Source of the DNA: Pseudobutyrivibrio sp.
Lineage (GTDB): Bacteria; Bacillota; Clostridia; Lachnospirales; Lachnospiraceae
NCBI GenBank assembly: GCA_024684955.1
Contig: JAIKWH010000039.1
Coordinates: 1-35,213, forward strand
Reading direction: 5' to 3'
DNA length: 35,213 bases
Every line of letters starts with the position of its first letter. Positions within the stretch are counted from its first letter, which is position 1. Shown here one piece after another: positions 1-8,068 of the stretch. Under the pieces are notes generated by a model, which was given only the letters and a program-made list of their open reading frames with translations, did no database searches and was not told where the DNA came from. The position numbers were made by a program, and so were the translations under genes.

Positions 1-374
1 GAGATCATGCTGCGGATATTTCTGAAATGACAATTCTGATGGGGCAGAATAGTCAGATTGATAAGTTCGAGCATATTTCCAAAATGGCTACGGAAACAAT
101 GATTATGCTTAACCACAGTATAGAAGCATATGTTGAGAAGAGTGTAATTAAGGCAAAGGAAGTTATAGAGCATGATGATATAGTAGATGATTTATTTGTA
201 GAGGCTAAGAAAGATGTTATAGAACTAATCCTTAATAATCCTGATGAGGGTGAAGAAGCGACAGATATTCTTTTGATTGCAAAGTATTTTGAAAGAATCG
301 GAGATCATGCAACTAACATAGCGGAATGGGTGATTTATTCACTTAAACAAAAGGAGGATTTGGATGAAGTATAA
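1..374 (+). CDS. phoU: PhoU-family phosphate signalling protein, 3' end only
   Basis: The reading frame is open from the left edge, with the first whole codon at base 3, so the gene starts outside the window and the ATG at 27 is internal. The visible part carries both helical metal-site signatures typical of PhoU: DHAADISEM at the very start and ERIGDHATNIAEW near the end. PhoU proteins connect the Pst phosphate transporter to the PhoR kinase at the inner face of the membrane and hold the Pho response off when phosphate is plentiful. The gene runs into the next one with an 11-bp overlap, and a PhoB/PhoR-type pair lies downstream. The missing upstream part probably follows pst genes, which is inference. 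Confidence 0.93.
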   Translation, partial: DHAADISEMTILMGQNSQIDKFEHISKMATETMIMLNHSIEAYVEKSVIKAKEVIEHDDIVDDLFVEAKKDVIELILNNPDEGEEATDILLIAKYFERIGDHATNIAEWVIYSLKQKEDLDEV

Positions 375-1020
375 GGATATTAAGGAAGATGAGGAAATAA
401 AGGCACTTATAGCAAAAGGAAATGAAAATCTCGGAATATTAGGTTTTACAGATCATTCAGAGGCACATTCTGTTCTCGTAGCAGAGCGTTCAGCTATGAT
501 ACTTGAACGTCTAGGTTATAAGAAGAAGCAAATTGAGCTGGTCAAAATAGCAGCTTATATGCATGACATAGGAAATGCAATCAATAGGAGTAGACATGCA
601 GAGTATGGCGCAATTTTAGCTAATGATATCTTGAAAGGATATGATTTAGAACTCAATGATAGGCTTACAGTAGTTTCAGCAATTGCACATCATGATGAAT
701 CTACTGGTGGTGCAACAGATGTAATCTCAGCGGCACTTATTATTGCGGATAAAACAGATGTAAGAAGAAACAGAGTGAGAAAAAAGCCTAAGGCGAGCTT
801 TGATGTGCATGACAGAGTTAATTATGCTGTTACTAAGACAGAGCTTGTTGTTGATAAAGAAAAAAAGCAGATTACATTGGATCTAGAAATTGATGAGAAA
901 ATTTGTACCATGTATGAGTATTTTGATATTTTTCTTGGTAGGATGATGATGTGCAGAAAGTCTTCGGAATTGCTTGGTGTTACATTTAGACTGATGGTTA
1001 ATGGAAATAAAGCATTGTAA
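364..1020 (+). CDS. HD-domain phosphohydrolase in phosphate operon
   Basis: This 218-residue protein has a complete HD metal site: His31 and His35 in TDHSEAH, His67-Asp68 in AAYMHDIGN, His78, His109-His110 followed by Asp111, and Asp129 in IADKTD. HD proteins are metal-dependent phosphohydrolases, but the substrate cannot be told from the sequence. The start ATG lies inside the end of phoU (11-bp overlap) behind an AAAGGAGG ribosome site, so the two are probably translated together. The C-terminal third (after about residue 140) has no recognisable motif. Its position between phoU and the Na/Pi transporter suggests a role in phosphate or nucleotide turnover during phosphate limitation, which is inference. 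Confidence 0.85.
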   Translation: MKYKDIKEDEEIKALIAKGNENLGILGFTDHSEAHSVLVAERSAMILERLGYKKKQIELVKIAAYMHDIGNAINRSRHAEYGAILANDILKGYDLELNDRLTVVSAIAHHDESTGGATDVISAALIIADKTDVRRNRVRKKPKASFDVHDRVNYAVTKTELVVDKEKKQITLDLEIDEKICTMYEYFDIFLGRMMMCRKSSELLGVTFRLMVNGNKAL

Positions 1021-1040
1021 TAGCAAGCAAAGTTAAAAAT

Positions 1041-1095
1041 TTTACATAGATTTTACATAACTGTGTCCATACATTTTACTTTTAAATTCTATTCT
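1041..1095 (+). promoter_or_regulatory. Candidate Pho box and promoter before the Na/Pi transporter
   Basis: TTTACATA occurs at 1041-1048 and again at 1052-1059, an 11-bp phase. A third degenerate unit, TTTACT, lies at 1075-1080, one base off two further turns. Tandem 11-bp-phased TT(T/A)ACA units are the known layout of PhoP/PhoB binding sites in Gram-positive bacteria. A weak -10 (TATTCT) follows at 1090-1095. The likely regulator is encoded just downstream at 2934-3602. The site call is by eye. Confidence 0.5.
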
Positions 1096-1132
1096 AATAG
1101 TTGGCAAAGAATAGAATTTGAAAGGAATTTGT

Positions 1133-2929
1133 ATGGATATTTTTAGTTTATTAAATATGATTGGTGGATTATCACTATTTTTATATGGAATGAGTGTTAT
1201 GGGTGATGGTCTCTCCAAAATGGCTGGTGGTAAGTTGGAAACAATACTTGAAACTCTCACTAAAAAACGAATTTTCGCAGTTTTGTTAGGTGCGGGGGTT
1301 ACAGCCGTCATACAATCTTCATCAGCTACTACTGTTATGGTAGTAGGTTTTGTCAATTCTGGAATTATGAAACTATCCCAAGCGGTAGGTATTATCATGG
1401 GTGCTAATATTGGCACGACAATCACATCCTGGATGTTATCCCTTACAGGAATCCAAGGAAGTACCATTTGGTTAAGGCTACTTAAACCTTCTTCCTTCTC
1501 ACCAATCCTTGCGGCTGTTGGTATTATATTTTTGATGACGAGTAAAGATGAATCGAAAAAGAAGGATGTAGGTGGAATACTACTTGGCTTCGCAGTTTTG
1601 ATGTTTGGCATGGAAACTATGAGCGGGGCTGTATCAGGACTTGCGGATAATCCTTCTTTTACCCAAATAATGACTGCATTTAGAAATCCCATTCTTGGAA
1701 TGATAGTTGGCGCCCTTCTTACGGCAATTATCCAGAGTTCTTCGGCCTCAGTGGGTATATTGCAAGCTTTATGTGCGACAGGTGCAGTTCACTATTCTGC
1801 GGCCCTGCCGATTATCATGGGACAGAATATTGGAACATGTGTAACTAGCCTAATTTCCTCCATTGGAGCAAGTAGAAATGCTAGAAGAACTGCTATGATA
1901 CATTTGTATTTCAATCTTATAGGTACAATACTATTTATGGTTGGATTTTATTCAATAAATGCATTTGTAGATTTCACATTTTTAGGGCAATCGGCTAATG
2001 CGGCGGGAATTGCTCTGGTCCACAGCCTTTTTAATATAGGAGCTACAATTTGTTTGTTTCCGCTTTCGGATGGTCTTGTTAAATTGGCTGAACTTACCAT
2101 ACCTGGAAATAATGAAAAAGAAGCAGTTGAAGAAATGGATGTTTATATTGATGAGAGATTTCTGGAGAGCCCGGCTTTTGCTATGGAATTATGTAGGGCA
2201 AAAGCAAGGGAGATGGCAGAACTTGTTCAAAAATCAATGGAGCTGGCAACAGAGGTCCTTTTGAATTATACTTCTGATAGTGTAGAAGAAGTAGCCAGAC
2301 TGGAATCGATGGTTGATAAGTATGAAGATGTACTTGGGTCATATCTTGTAAAATTATCAAGTAAAAATATTTCTGTTGAAGACAGCAGAAGCATGTCAGT
2401 TATTTTACACAGTATTAGTGATTTTGAAAGAATTTCAGATCACGCTCTTGATATTTCAAAATCGGCAAAAGAGATTCATAAGAGGGAATTATCTTTTTCA
2501 AAGCCTGCGAGACGTGAAATTGTGGCAATAAACAATGCAGTGATGGATATTTGCACGCTAACAGTAGATGTTTTTTGCAATGATAACAATGAGAAAGCAA
2601 CTCATGTAGAGCCTTTAGAGGAAGTGATCGATACTCTTACTAAGCAAATAAAAGAGAATCATATAAAAAGACTCAAAAAAGGAAAATGTTCTATTGAGAT
2701 GGGATTTATTCTCGAAGATATATTGACTGGGCTTGAAAGAGTTTCTGATCATTGTTCAAATATTGCCCTAGAGCTCATCACTATTTATGATAATGATTAT
2801 AGTACACATGGATATTATAAGAATTTTTCTGATGAGGAGAGAGTTTCTTTTTATACTGAATATGAAAAGTTACTAAAGAACTATCCTCTAAGGAAGAAAG
2901 AAATAAAGAAATTAGAAAAGGCAGAGTAG
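1133..2929 (+). CDS. Na+/phosphate cotransporter (NptA/PNaS family) with C-terminal PhoU-like domain
   Basis: Sodium-coupled phosphate uptake protein of about 598 residues. The two halves of the transporter each carry the family's QSSS signature (VIQSSSATT and IIQSSSASV), each followed by a glycine-rich NIGT segment (GANIGTTITS, GQNIGTCVTS). After about residue 325 the protein is cytoplasmic and helical, with PhoU-like repeats containing ERISDHALDI and ERVSDHCSNI. An upstream TTG at 1118 is in frame, but AAAGGA at 1121-1126 is well placed for the ATG at 1133, so I use 1133. The response regulator gene begins 4 bases after its stop. The fused PhoU-like tail plus the separate phoU gives this locus two PhoU-type modules. 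Confidence 0.93.
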   Translation: MDIFSLLNMIGGLSLFLYGMSVMGDGLSKMAGGKLETILETLTKKRIFAVLLGAGVTAVIQSSSATTVMVVGFVNSGIMKLSQAVGIIMGANIGTTITSWMLSLTGIQGSTIWLRLLKPSSFSPILAAVGIIFLMTSKDESKKKDVGGILLGFAVLMFGMETMSGAVSGLADNPSFTQIMTAFRNPILGMIVGALLTAIIQSSSASVGILQALCATGAVHYSAALPIIMGQNIGTCVTSLISSIGASRNARRTAMIHLYFNLIGTILFMVGFYSINAFVDFTFLGQSANAAGIALVHSLFNIGATICLFPLSDGLVKLAELTIPGNNEKEAVEEMDVYIDERFLESPAFAMELCRAKAREMAELVQKSMELATEVLLNYTSDSVEEVARLESMVDKYEDVLGSYLVKLSSKNISVEDSRSMSVILHSISDFERISDHALDISKSAKEIHKRELSFSKPARREIVAINNAVMDICTLTVDVFCNDNNEKATHVEPLEEVIDTLTKQIKENHIKRLKKGKCSIEMGFILEDILTGLERVSDHCSNIALELITIYDNDYSTHGYYKNFSDEERVSFYTEYEKLLKNYPLRKKEIKKLEKAE

Positions 2930-2933
2930 GATA

Positions 2934-3602
2934 ATGGCACTAATTTTTATTATTGAAGATGATGATAGTATAAGGGAAATAGAAGAATTTGCCCTTATGA
3001 ATGCAGGACACAAAGTGTTGGGGTTTAGCCTTGCAAAAGACTTTTACAAAAAAATAGAGGAAGTAATTCCTGATTTATGTCTGATTGATGTTATGCTTCC
3101 TGATGAAAATGGGAATGAGATTGTACGACGTTTGCGCAGAACTGCGGAAACAAAGAAATTGCCAATTATAATGGTAACGGCTAAAACATCTGAACTAGAT
3201 TTGGTAAAGGGAATTGAGGATGGGGCAGATGACTATATTAAGAAACCATTTTCTGTTATGGAACTTATTTCAAGAGTTAAAGCCGTACTGAGAAGAACTT
3301 TGTCTGATGAAGTGAAAGAATTATGCCTGGATGGACTCATTGTTAACAACGCTAAACATGAGGTTTCAATTGATGGAAAGTCGTTAGAATTAACATACAA
3401 AGAGTACGAACTCTTGTCTCTCTTTATTGCTAACAGAGGAATTGTGATGACCAGAGAAATAATAATGGATGAGGTCTGGGGTACCGATTACGAAGGCGAA
3501 ACAAGAACAATTGATATGCATGTGAAAACTCTTCGCCAAAAACTTGGTGAGTATGGTTCGAGAATAAAAACAATTAGAAATGTAGGTTACGTAATCGAAT
3601 GA
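2934..3602 (+). CDS. phoB: OmpR/PhoB-family response regulator
   Basis: A 222-residue two-domain regulator. The receiver domain has the acidic pocket Glu8/Asp9/Asp10, the phosphoacceptor Asp52 in LIDVMLPDENG, Thr82 and Lys104 in YIKKPFS. Residues about 125-222 form a winged-helix DNA-binding domain ending in VKTLRQKLGEYGSRIKTIRN, typical of the OmpR/PhoB class. Its stop overlaps the kinase start (ATGA), so the two proteins are made together. Its place after phoU and a Na/Pi transporter, and the phased repeats at 1041-1080, support a phosphate-response role. The PhoB/PhoP assignment rests on context; sequence alone only gives the OmpR class. Confidence 0.88.
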   Translation: MALIFIIEDDDSIREIEEFALMNAGHKVLGFSLAKDFYKKIEEVIPDLCLIDVMLPDENGNEIVRRLRRTAETKKLPIIMVTAKTSELDLVKGIEDGADDYIKKPFSVMELISRVKAVLRRTLSDEVKELCLDGLIVNNAKHEVSIDGKSLELTYKEYELLSLFIANRGIVMTREIIMDEVWGTDYEGETRTIDMHVKTLRQKLGEYGSRIKTIRNVGYVIE

Positions 3603-4924
3603 AAAGCAAAATAAATAAAAGACTAGTTGGAATTACTGTTCTTGCAGTAGTTGCCACATTTATAGGAATTACAGTTATATATTATGGTTTGTTTCAGAGA
3701 CAAGTTCGGTCAGATTTGTCAGTTAGTGCAAAACTTTTAAAGGATACCCATTATTTTGAGTCGGTTAATATTAATACAGACGAGATTGATTTATCTACTG
3801 ATATCGAAGAACTTCGTGTTACCTGGGTCGCAGAGGATGGAACGGTACTTTATGATAATGATACATCGGCAGATCTTCTGGCAAATCATAATGACAGGCC
3901 AGAAATACAGGAAGCCTTTGCTGATGGCGTTGGAGAAGAAGTTCGAAAATCAGATACTATGAATAAGAATACATTTTATTATGCTATCCTTTTAGATAAT
4001 GGAACTGTACTCCGAGTAGCAATGGATGCGCAAAGTCTATGGTCTGTTTTTGTTTCGGTGGCTCCTGTTATAACTTTGATCATTTTTATCATCATTGCAG
4101 TGTGCGTGGTGATTTCACATTTACTCACAAAACAACTATTAAAACCCATAGAAATAATGGTTTCAAATCTGGAAAATTCTGATTATGAATCTCCATATAA
4201 AGAACTAGATCCTCTCTCGGATATGCTTAGAACTCAGCATACAGATGTGCTTGCGGCTGCGAAAGCAAGACAGGATTTTACAGCTAATGTATCACATGAG
4301 TTAAAGACGCCCCTTACGGCTATTTCAGGTTATGCGGAACTATTAGAAGGCGAGATGGTTTCAGGAGAAAAGCAGAGTCATTTCTATCAGGAAATTCATA
4401 AAAATGCAGACAGATTGCTTGCATTAATAAATGATATTATTGAACTCTCAGAACTTGACCGGGTAAATCGTGAACTGGCTTTTGAAAGAATTGATTTATA
4501 TGAGGTGGCTCAAGATTGTGTTAAGGAATTAGAAGTAAATGCAAGGCTCAAGGACATTACTATAGCAATTGAAGGCAAAGAAAGTGCTATACGTGGAAAT
4601 AAAGAATTGATAAAGGAACTCACTGAGAATCTGGTTCAAAATGCTATTAGATATAATAATCCAGGAGGAAAAGTTTTGGTATCAGTTAATACTATAGACA
4701 ATTCCACCTGCTTGATTGTAAAGGACAATGGAATTGGAATACCTGCAGCGGATCAACAGAGAGTTTTTGAAAGATTTTATAGAGTCGATAAAAGCAGATC
4801 TAAAGCCACAGGTGGCACAGGGCTCGGACTTGCAATTGTAAAACATATTGTTGAAATTCATGATGCAAAAATTGAATTAGACAGCGCTCCAGGAGTCGGT
4901 ACCACTATATCGGTTTTGTTTTAG
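3599..4924 (+). CDS. phoR: PhoR-type sensor histidine kinase
   Basis: A 441-residue membrane kinase. A first transmembrane helix (about 9-31) and a second (about 149-174) flank an extracytoplasmic domain of roughly 115 residues. A linker of HAMP type follows, then the dimerisation domain with phospho-accepting His233 in VSHELKTPLT. The ATPase domain shows the N box (ELTENLVQNAIRYNN), G1 (VKDNGIGIP), the F region (ERFYRVDKSRS) and G2 (GGTGLGLAIVKHI). All catalytic motifs look intact. The start overlaps the regulator's stop by four bases. It is the last gene of the phosphate block, and no clear terminator follows it. Confidence 0.9.
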   Translation: MKSKINKRLVGITVLAVVATFIGITVIYYGLFQRQVRSDLSVSAKLLKDTHYFESVNINTDEIDLSTDIEELRVTWVAEDGTVLYDNDTSADLLANHNDRPEIQEAFADGVGEEVRKSDTMNKNTFYYAILLDNGTVLRVAMDAQSLWSVFVSVAPVITLIIFIIIAVCVVISHLLTKQLLKPIEIMVSNLENSDYESPYKELDPLSDMLRTQHTDVLAAAKARQDFTANVSHELKTPLTAISGYAELLEGEMVSGEKQSHFYQEIHKNADRLLALINDIIELSELDRVNRELAFERIDLYEVAQDCVKELEVNARLKDITIAIEGKESAIRGNKELIKELTENLVQNAIRYNNPGGKVLVSVNTIDNSTCLIVKDNGIGIPAADQQRVFERFYRVDKSRSKATGGTGLGLAIVKHIVEIHDAKIELDSAPGVGTTISVLF

Positions 4925-4939
4925 CACATACTTCATTCG

Positions 4940-4968
4940 TTGACCGTATGCCTGTTTAGGATTAAGAT
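4940..4968 (+). promoter_or_regulatory. Promoter of the cytidylyltransferase-cupin-macro cassette
   Basis: TTGACC at 4940-4945 and TAAGAT at 4963-4968 are separated by 17 bp, a near-consensus housekeeping promoter. It lies in the 75-bp gap after phoR, just ahead of the AAGGAGG ribosome site and the ATG at 5000. The next three genes can therefore be transcribed independently of the phosphate operon. Confidence 0.6.
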
Positions 4969-4999
4969 ATATTAAAAAACAACCTGCAAGGAGGCTCAT

Positions 5000-5749
5000 A
5001 TGAATGTTGGTATGATTATCGCTGGCGGAGTAGGTGCTAGACTATCGGACAAGATGCCGAAGCAGTATATAAAAGTGCTGGGAAAGCCTGTGTTGGCATA
5101 TACCATGGAAGCTTTTGAGCATTTTGAGGGAATCGACGAAATTACCGTAGTATGCCATCCAAACTATGAAGAAGATATTAAAAAGATGGCGGAGGATTAT
5201 GGTATCTCCAAATTGGCTCATATATTTTACGGAGGAGCAACAGGTCAGGAATCAATCCGTAACGGGGTTTTTGGCTTGGAAAAATATTACAGCGGTGAGG
5301 ACTTAATCCTGATTCATGATGCTATCCGTCCACTTGTGGATGATGAAGTGTTGGCAGATTGCATTCGGGTGGCAAAGGAAAAAGGAAATGCAATCGTGTG
5401 CATTCCTTGTGTCACTACCATGATGCAAAAAGTCCGGGATGAATATGGTGAAGAGGGAAAAGGGTTGGAATGCTCTGATGCCATTTACCCTAGAGACTTG
5501 ATTATGGAGACCCAGACCCCACAGGCATTTCCTTTGGCCCTGCTGGGAGCAAAACATAGAGAGGCTTTGGAGAAAGGTATTTTGAATGAAACAGCATCCT
5601 GTGCCTTGATGACACGACTGGGAGAGCGAGTCTATTTCTCTAAAGGTTCGGAAAAGAATATCAAAATTACAGTTCCAGAAGATTTGGATTTGATGGAAGC
5701 ATTATTGCGTACCAAAGCGGGCTCTTGGAGAAAGGATAATCATCTATGA
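5000..5749 (+). CDS. IspD/TarI-family CTP-dependent cytidylyltransferase
   Basis: A 249-residue enzyme of the IspD/TarI nucleotidyltransferase family, which joins CMP from CTP to a sugar-alcohol phosphate. The N-terminal nucleotide loop reads MIIAGGVGARLSDKMPKQY. The family motifs HDAIRPLVDDE (about 109-119), TQTPQAF (about 172-178) and the C-terminal PEDLDLMEALL are present. IspD usually has HDAARP and serves isoprenoid synthesis. The HDAIRP and PRD...TQTPQAF pattern leans towards the TarI-like branch, which makes CDP-ribitol for cell-wall polymers, but no tar, licD or isoprenoid genes are nearby. The ATG follows a strong AAGGAGG. The stop overlaps the cupin start (ATGA), so the two are coupled. 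The true substrate is open. Confidence 0.85.
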   Translation: MNVGMIIAGGVGARLSDKMPKQYIKVLGKPVLAYTMEAFEHFEGIDEITVVCHPNYEEDIKKMAEDYGISKLAHIFYGGATGQESIRNGVFGLEKYYSGEDLILIHDAIRPLVDDEVLADCIRVAKEKGNAIVCIPCVTTMMQKVRDEYGEEGKGLECSDAIYPRDLIMETQTPQAFPLALLGAKHREALEKGILNETASCALMTRLGERVYFSKGSEKNIKITVPEDLDLMEALLRTKAGSWRKDNHL

Positions 5750-6186
5750 AAATGACATTCAAAGATGAAGTGGCGGTGATACCAGCAGCAGAGTTGAATG
5801 AGGCTTTGCGGGTGACAGACCGTCAATATGTTCAGGGGAATTTGCAAAAGGATCAGATAGCCAGTCACATCCATACTATGGATAATGAGATTGGAATTTC
5901 GGATTATAAGGAATACACCCATGACAGTCCCCATTATCACGACGAAATCACAGAGACCAATTATGTGATTAGCGGGAAAGTATGTATGAAGATTCTGGAC
6001 ACAAACCAGGACTATGTCATAGAGGCCGGGGGAGTCTTTTCTATTCCGCCCAAGGTAAAGCATGTGCTGAAAATAAAAGCAGGAACTCGGATCATCTTTT
6101 TTAAATCAAAAAGCATCAATGATAAGAACGAGATAGATTTCGAAAGCCTGGGATTAGACCAGTGGTTTCAAGACGAGGATTTTTAG
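5746..6186 (+). CDS. Small single-domain cupin protein
   Basis: A 146-residue protein with one cupin beta-barrel. The first cupin motif is seen in SPHYHDEITETNYVISGKV, which offers two His and one Glu as metal ligands. The second is GGVFSIPPKVKHVLKIKAG with a further His. Cupins of this size act as isomerases, dioxygenases or ligand-binding sensors, and the sequence does not decide between them. The start overlaps the stop of the cytidylyltransferase by four bases, and the next gene begins two bases after its stop. Translational coupling on both sides implies a joint function with the neighbours. A second in-frame ATG at 5752 is a possible start. Confidence 0.8.
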   Translation: MKMTFKDEVAVIPAAELNEALRVTDRQYVQGNLQKDQIASHIHTMDNEIGISDYKEYTHDSPHYHDEITETNYVISGKVCMKILDTNQDYVIEAGGVFSIPPKVKHVLKIKAGTRIIFFKSKSINDKNEIDFESLGLDQWFQDEDF

Positions 6187-6188
6187 AG

Positions 6189-7394
6189 ATGAAAATACGA
6201 GAGTATCGCAAAAGGTCAAAAGAACTAAATAAACTGATTAAAGGTAGCGAAGCAAATCGCAGCCTATATTATAAGTCCTGGCTCACATTGGGTATATCTC
6301 TCATTGGTGGATTTGTAGCAATCTGGCAGCTTCCGGATACAATCTGGGGACTCAAAGTACACGATGTAATACCTGCCATTTTGGGTCCTTATTTTAATTT
6401 GAGTCAGACACTGTGGGATACTATCACTCTTTTGATTTTCTTGTTGATTTGTGCTTTGATTCTGGCGGCAGTAAGGATAAAAAAGAGAATGGAATTTGAA
6501 ACATACCTGCACAAACGTGTGGAGGCAGAGAGACCTGGCTGCGCCTTGGAAATTCGTGTGGCAGACAGTTATCTTACCAATGCATTCAAAAATTATCCTA
6601 AGTCAGCCATGCTTATTGGTATCAATAAGACTTTTTTGTTTGAAGAATCGGAGAAAGGCTCTTTGATTGATGATATGTGCAAGCATTTTGAGGAACTGGG
6701 AGTGGACAAACACCAAATCCAATGCCAAATTGATGCTGTATTAGAGAGGCTATATAAGGAAAAAGGGGAAGAGATAATAGACCAGAACAGGCCTTGGGTC
6801 ATGGTGAAAAAAACCGTGCCTGAGGGAGAGGAAGTTCGGGTAGGAGAAAACGATTGTGCCAAGAGACGAAATTTTAAAATCGGGACAATAGTGGGTGTTG
6901 ATGTTAAATATGTGGAAGGCAACGTAGCCAAACTGAAAAAACTATATCTATTGGCCAATGCAGAGGTAATCCAGGGTAAAGACAGTACAGAGCCCCTAAA
7001 GGTCAATTCAGACAAGTATGCTTCGGTGGTGGAAAGTTTTGATTGTATTTGGGATTATTTTGACCAGAGTAAATTGGACGAGAATCCGCCAGAATCGGAA
7101 TTGTATGCCCCACTTCTCATGCCACTCATCGGAGGCGGAGTAGCAAATGAAGGCTATTCAGATATTGAGATTTTCTCCAGAATTGTAGACCTCTATTACG
7201 AGAGACTGCGAGACAGCTTACGTAAGGGAGAAAACCCGGCAATTAGCCAGTTGATTATTAATATTAGAAATAATACTGCTATAAAGCAGAACAATGAGAC
7301 TAACAGCAGTAGAAAAATCGATTTGAATACTGCATTTTGGTATATTGATTATCGCAATAAAGTAAACCCGGTAAAGGTGATGAGAAAAGAATAA
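6189..7394 (+). CDS. Two-transmembrane protein with C-terminal ThsA-like macro domain
   Basis: About 401 residues. Two hydrophobic helices lie near residues 30-47 (SWLTLGISLIGGFVAIW) and 74-97 (TLLIFLLICALILAAVRI), followed by a long soluble part. That part follows the pattern I know from the macro domain of Thoeris ThsA: EIRVADSY at the first strand, SAMLIGINKTFLFEE, FKIGTIVGVDV, LYLLANAEV, and the loop LLMPLIGGGVANEG. In type II Thoeris a 2TM-macro ThsA is the membrane effector activated by an ADP-ribose-type signal. No TIR gene is seen here. An upstream GTG at 6162 is in frame, but GAGGA at 6175-6179 fits the ATG at 6189. The domain call is from memory of the family pattern and is the least certain part. 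Confidence 0.6.
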   Translation: MKIREYRKRSKELNKLIKGSEANRSLYYKSWLTLGISLIGGFVAIWQLPDTIWGLKVHDVIPAILGPYFNLSQTLWDTITLLIFLLICALILAAVRIKKRMEFETYLHKRVEAERPGCALEIRVADSYLTNAFKNYPKSAMLIGINKTFLFEESEKGSLIDDMCKHFEELGVDKHQIQCQIDAVLERLYKEKGEEIIDQNRPWVMVKKTVPEGEEVRVGENDCAKRRNFKIGTIVGVDVKYVEGNVAKLKKLYLLANAEVIQGKDSTEPLKVNSDKYASVVESFDCIWDYFDQSKLDENPPESELYAPLLMPLIGGGVANEGYSDIEIFSRIVDLYYERLRDSLRKGENPAISQLIINIRNNTAIKQNNETNSSRKIDLNTAFWYIDYRNKVNPVKVMRKE

Positions 7395-7418
7395 AAAGGG
7401 CCTTGAGGGCCCTTTTTT
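7393..7418. terminator. Bidirectional terminator between the macro-domain gene and rrf2
   Basis: GGGCC at 7398-7402 and GGCCC at 7408-7412 form a stem with loop TTGAG, extended by five A on the left and T on the right. The A run and T run make it work on both strands, closing the 5000-7394 cassette and the oppositely oriented rrf2 gene. Confidence 0.9.
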
Positions 7419-7420
7419 AT

Positions 7421-7831
7421 TTATTGTTTGCCTGTGGCTAAATCTTCTATTGTATAGTTGCTGAAAAAATTCTTTAGATTTTTATTGAATTCACGCCACA
7501 TAGGCAGGGTGGAGCAGTTTGCGGCCCTGTCACAGGCGGGAGAGTCAGGGTTCAGGCATGACACTACTGTCAGTTCATTTTCAGTGACAGAGATAACATC
7601 CCATGCTGTGATTTTTTCAGCATCCCTGCTCAGGCGGTAGCCTCCGTTTTTGCCACGGACACCCTCCACCAGTTTGTTGCTAACCAGAATTTTTAAAATA
7701 GACTCCAGATATTTCTCGGAAATTTCTTGGCGTTCTGCAATTTCTTTTAGTGGAATATATTCAGAATCATTGTGTTGAACAATGTCAATCATTACTCTCA
7801 GGGCGTAGCGGCCTCTTGTGGATATAATCAT
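7421..7831 (-). CDS. Rrf2/IscR-family iron-sulfur transcription regulator
   Basis: A 136-residue winged-helix regulator that begins MIISTRGRYALRVMIDI, a hallmark of the Rrf2 family. The recognition helix area reads ISEKYLESILKIL and the wing VRGKNGGYRLSR. Three cysteines, Cys92, Cys100 and Cys106, are placed nearly as in IscR (C-X5-C-X5-C), here with spacing X7 and X5, so an Fe-S cluster is likely. No isc, suf or cysteine genes are adjacent, so the target is unknown. A palindrome over its own -10 suggests self-repression. It is transcribed alone, facing the terminator at 7393-7418. Confidence 0.87.
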   Translation of the reverse strand: MIISTRGRYALRVMIDIVQHNDSEYIPLKEIAERQEISEKYLESILKILVSNKLVEGVRGKNGGYRLSRDAEKITAWDVISVTENELTVVSCLNPDSPACDRAANCSTLPMWREFNKNLKNFFSNYTIEDLATGKQ

Positions 7832-7858
7832 ATCTATTTCCTCGCAATTTACGTTTTA

Positions 7859-7890
7859 CCTATTATAGCAATAGGAATAATACAAAACAA
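7859..7890 (-). promoter_or_regulatory. rrf2 promoter with overlapping palindromic operator
   Basis: On the minus strand TTGTTT (7890-7885) and TATAAT (7867-7862) are 17 bp apart, a good housekeeping promoter. The inverted repeat CCTATT-5-AATAGG at 7859-7875 covers the -10. A dyad in this place is what an autoregulated Rrf2 gene would be expected to have. Binding is inferred. Confidence 0.55.
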
Positions 7891-8068
7891 TATTACTATT
7901 GAGGGATTAAAGCCTCCTGTTAATGACATCAACGAGACAAAAGAATTTTATGAGATGCAGTAATAGTCTGCTTAGAAAACTCTGATGCAATAGTTTGGGC
8001 TTTTTGCTATTATAGATAGGCGAGAATTTAGAGTCTCATAATAGAAAGAAGTTATAAGGAATTTTATT

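Noticed and set aside
1118-1132. TTG at 1118 as start of the Na/Pi transporter
   Set aside because: The ribosome site AAAGGA lies downstream of it and is spaced for the ATG at 1133.
1042-1692. Long minus-strand frame (216 codons) across the start of the Na/Pi transporter
   Set aside because: It is antisense to the well-supported transporter gene, has no ribosome site or recognisable domain, and its protein is a typical shadow translation.
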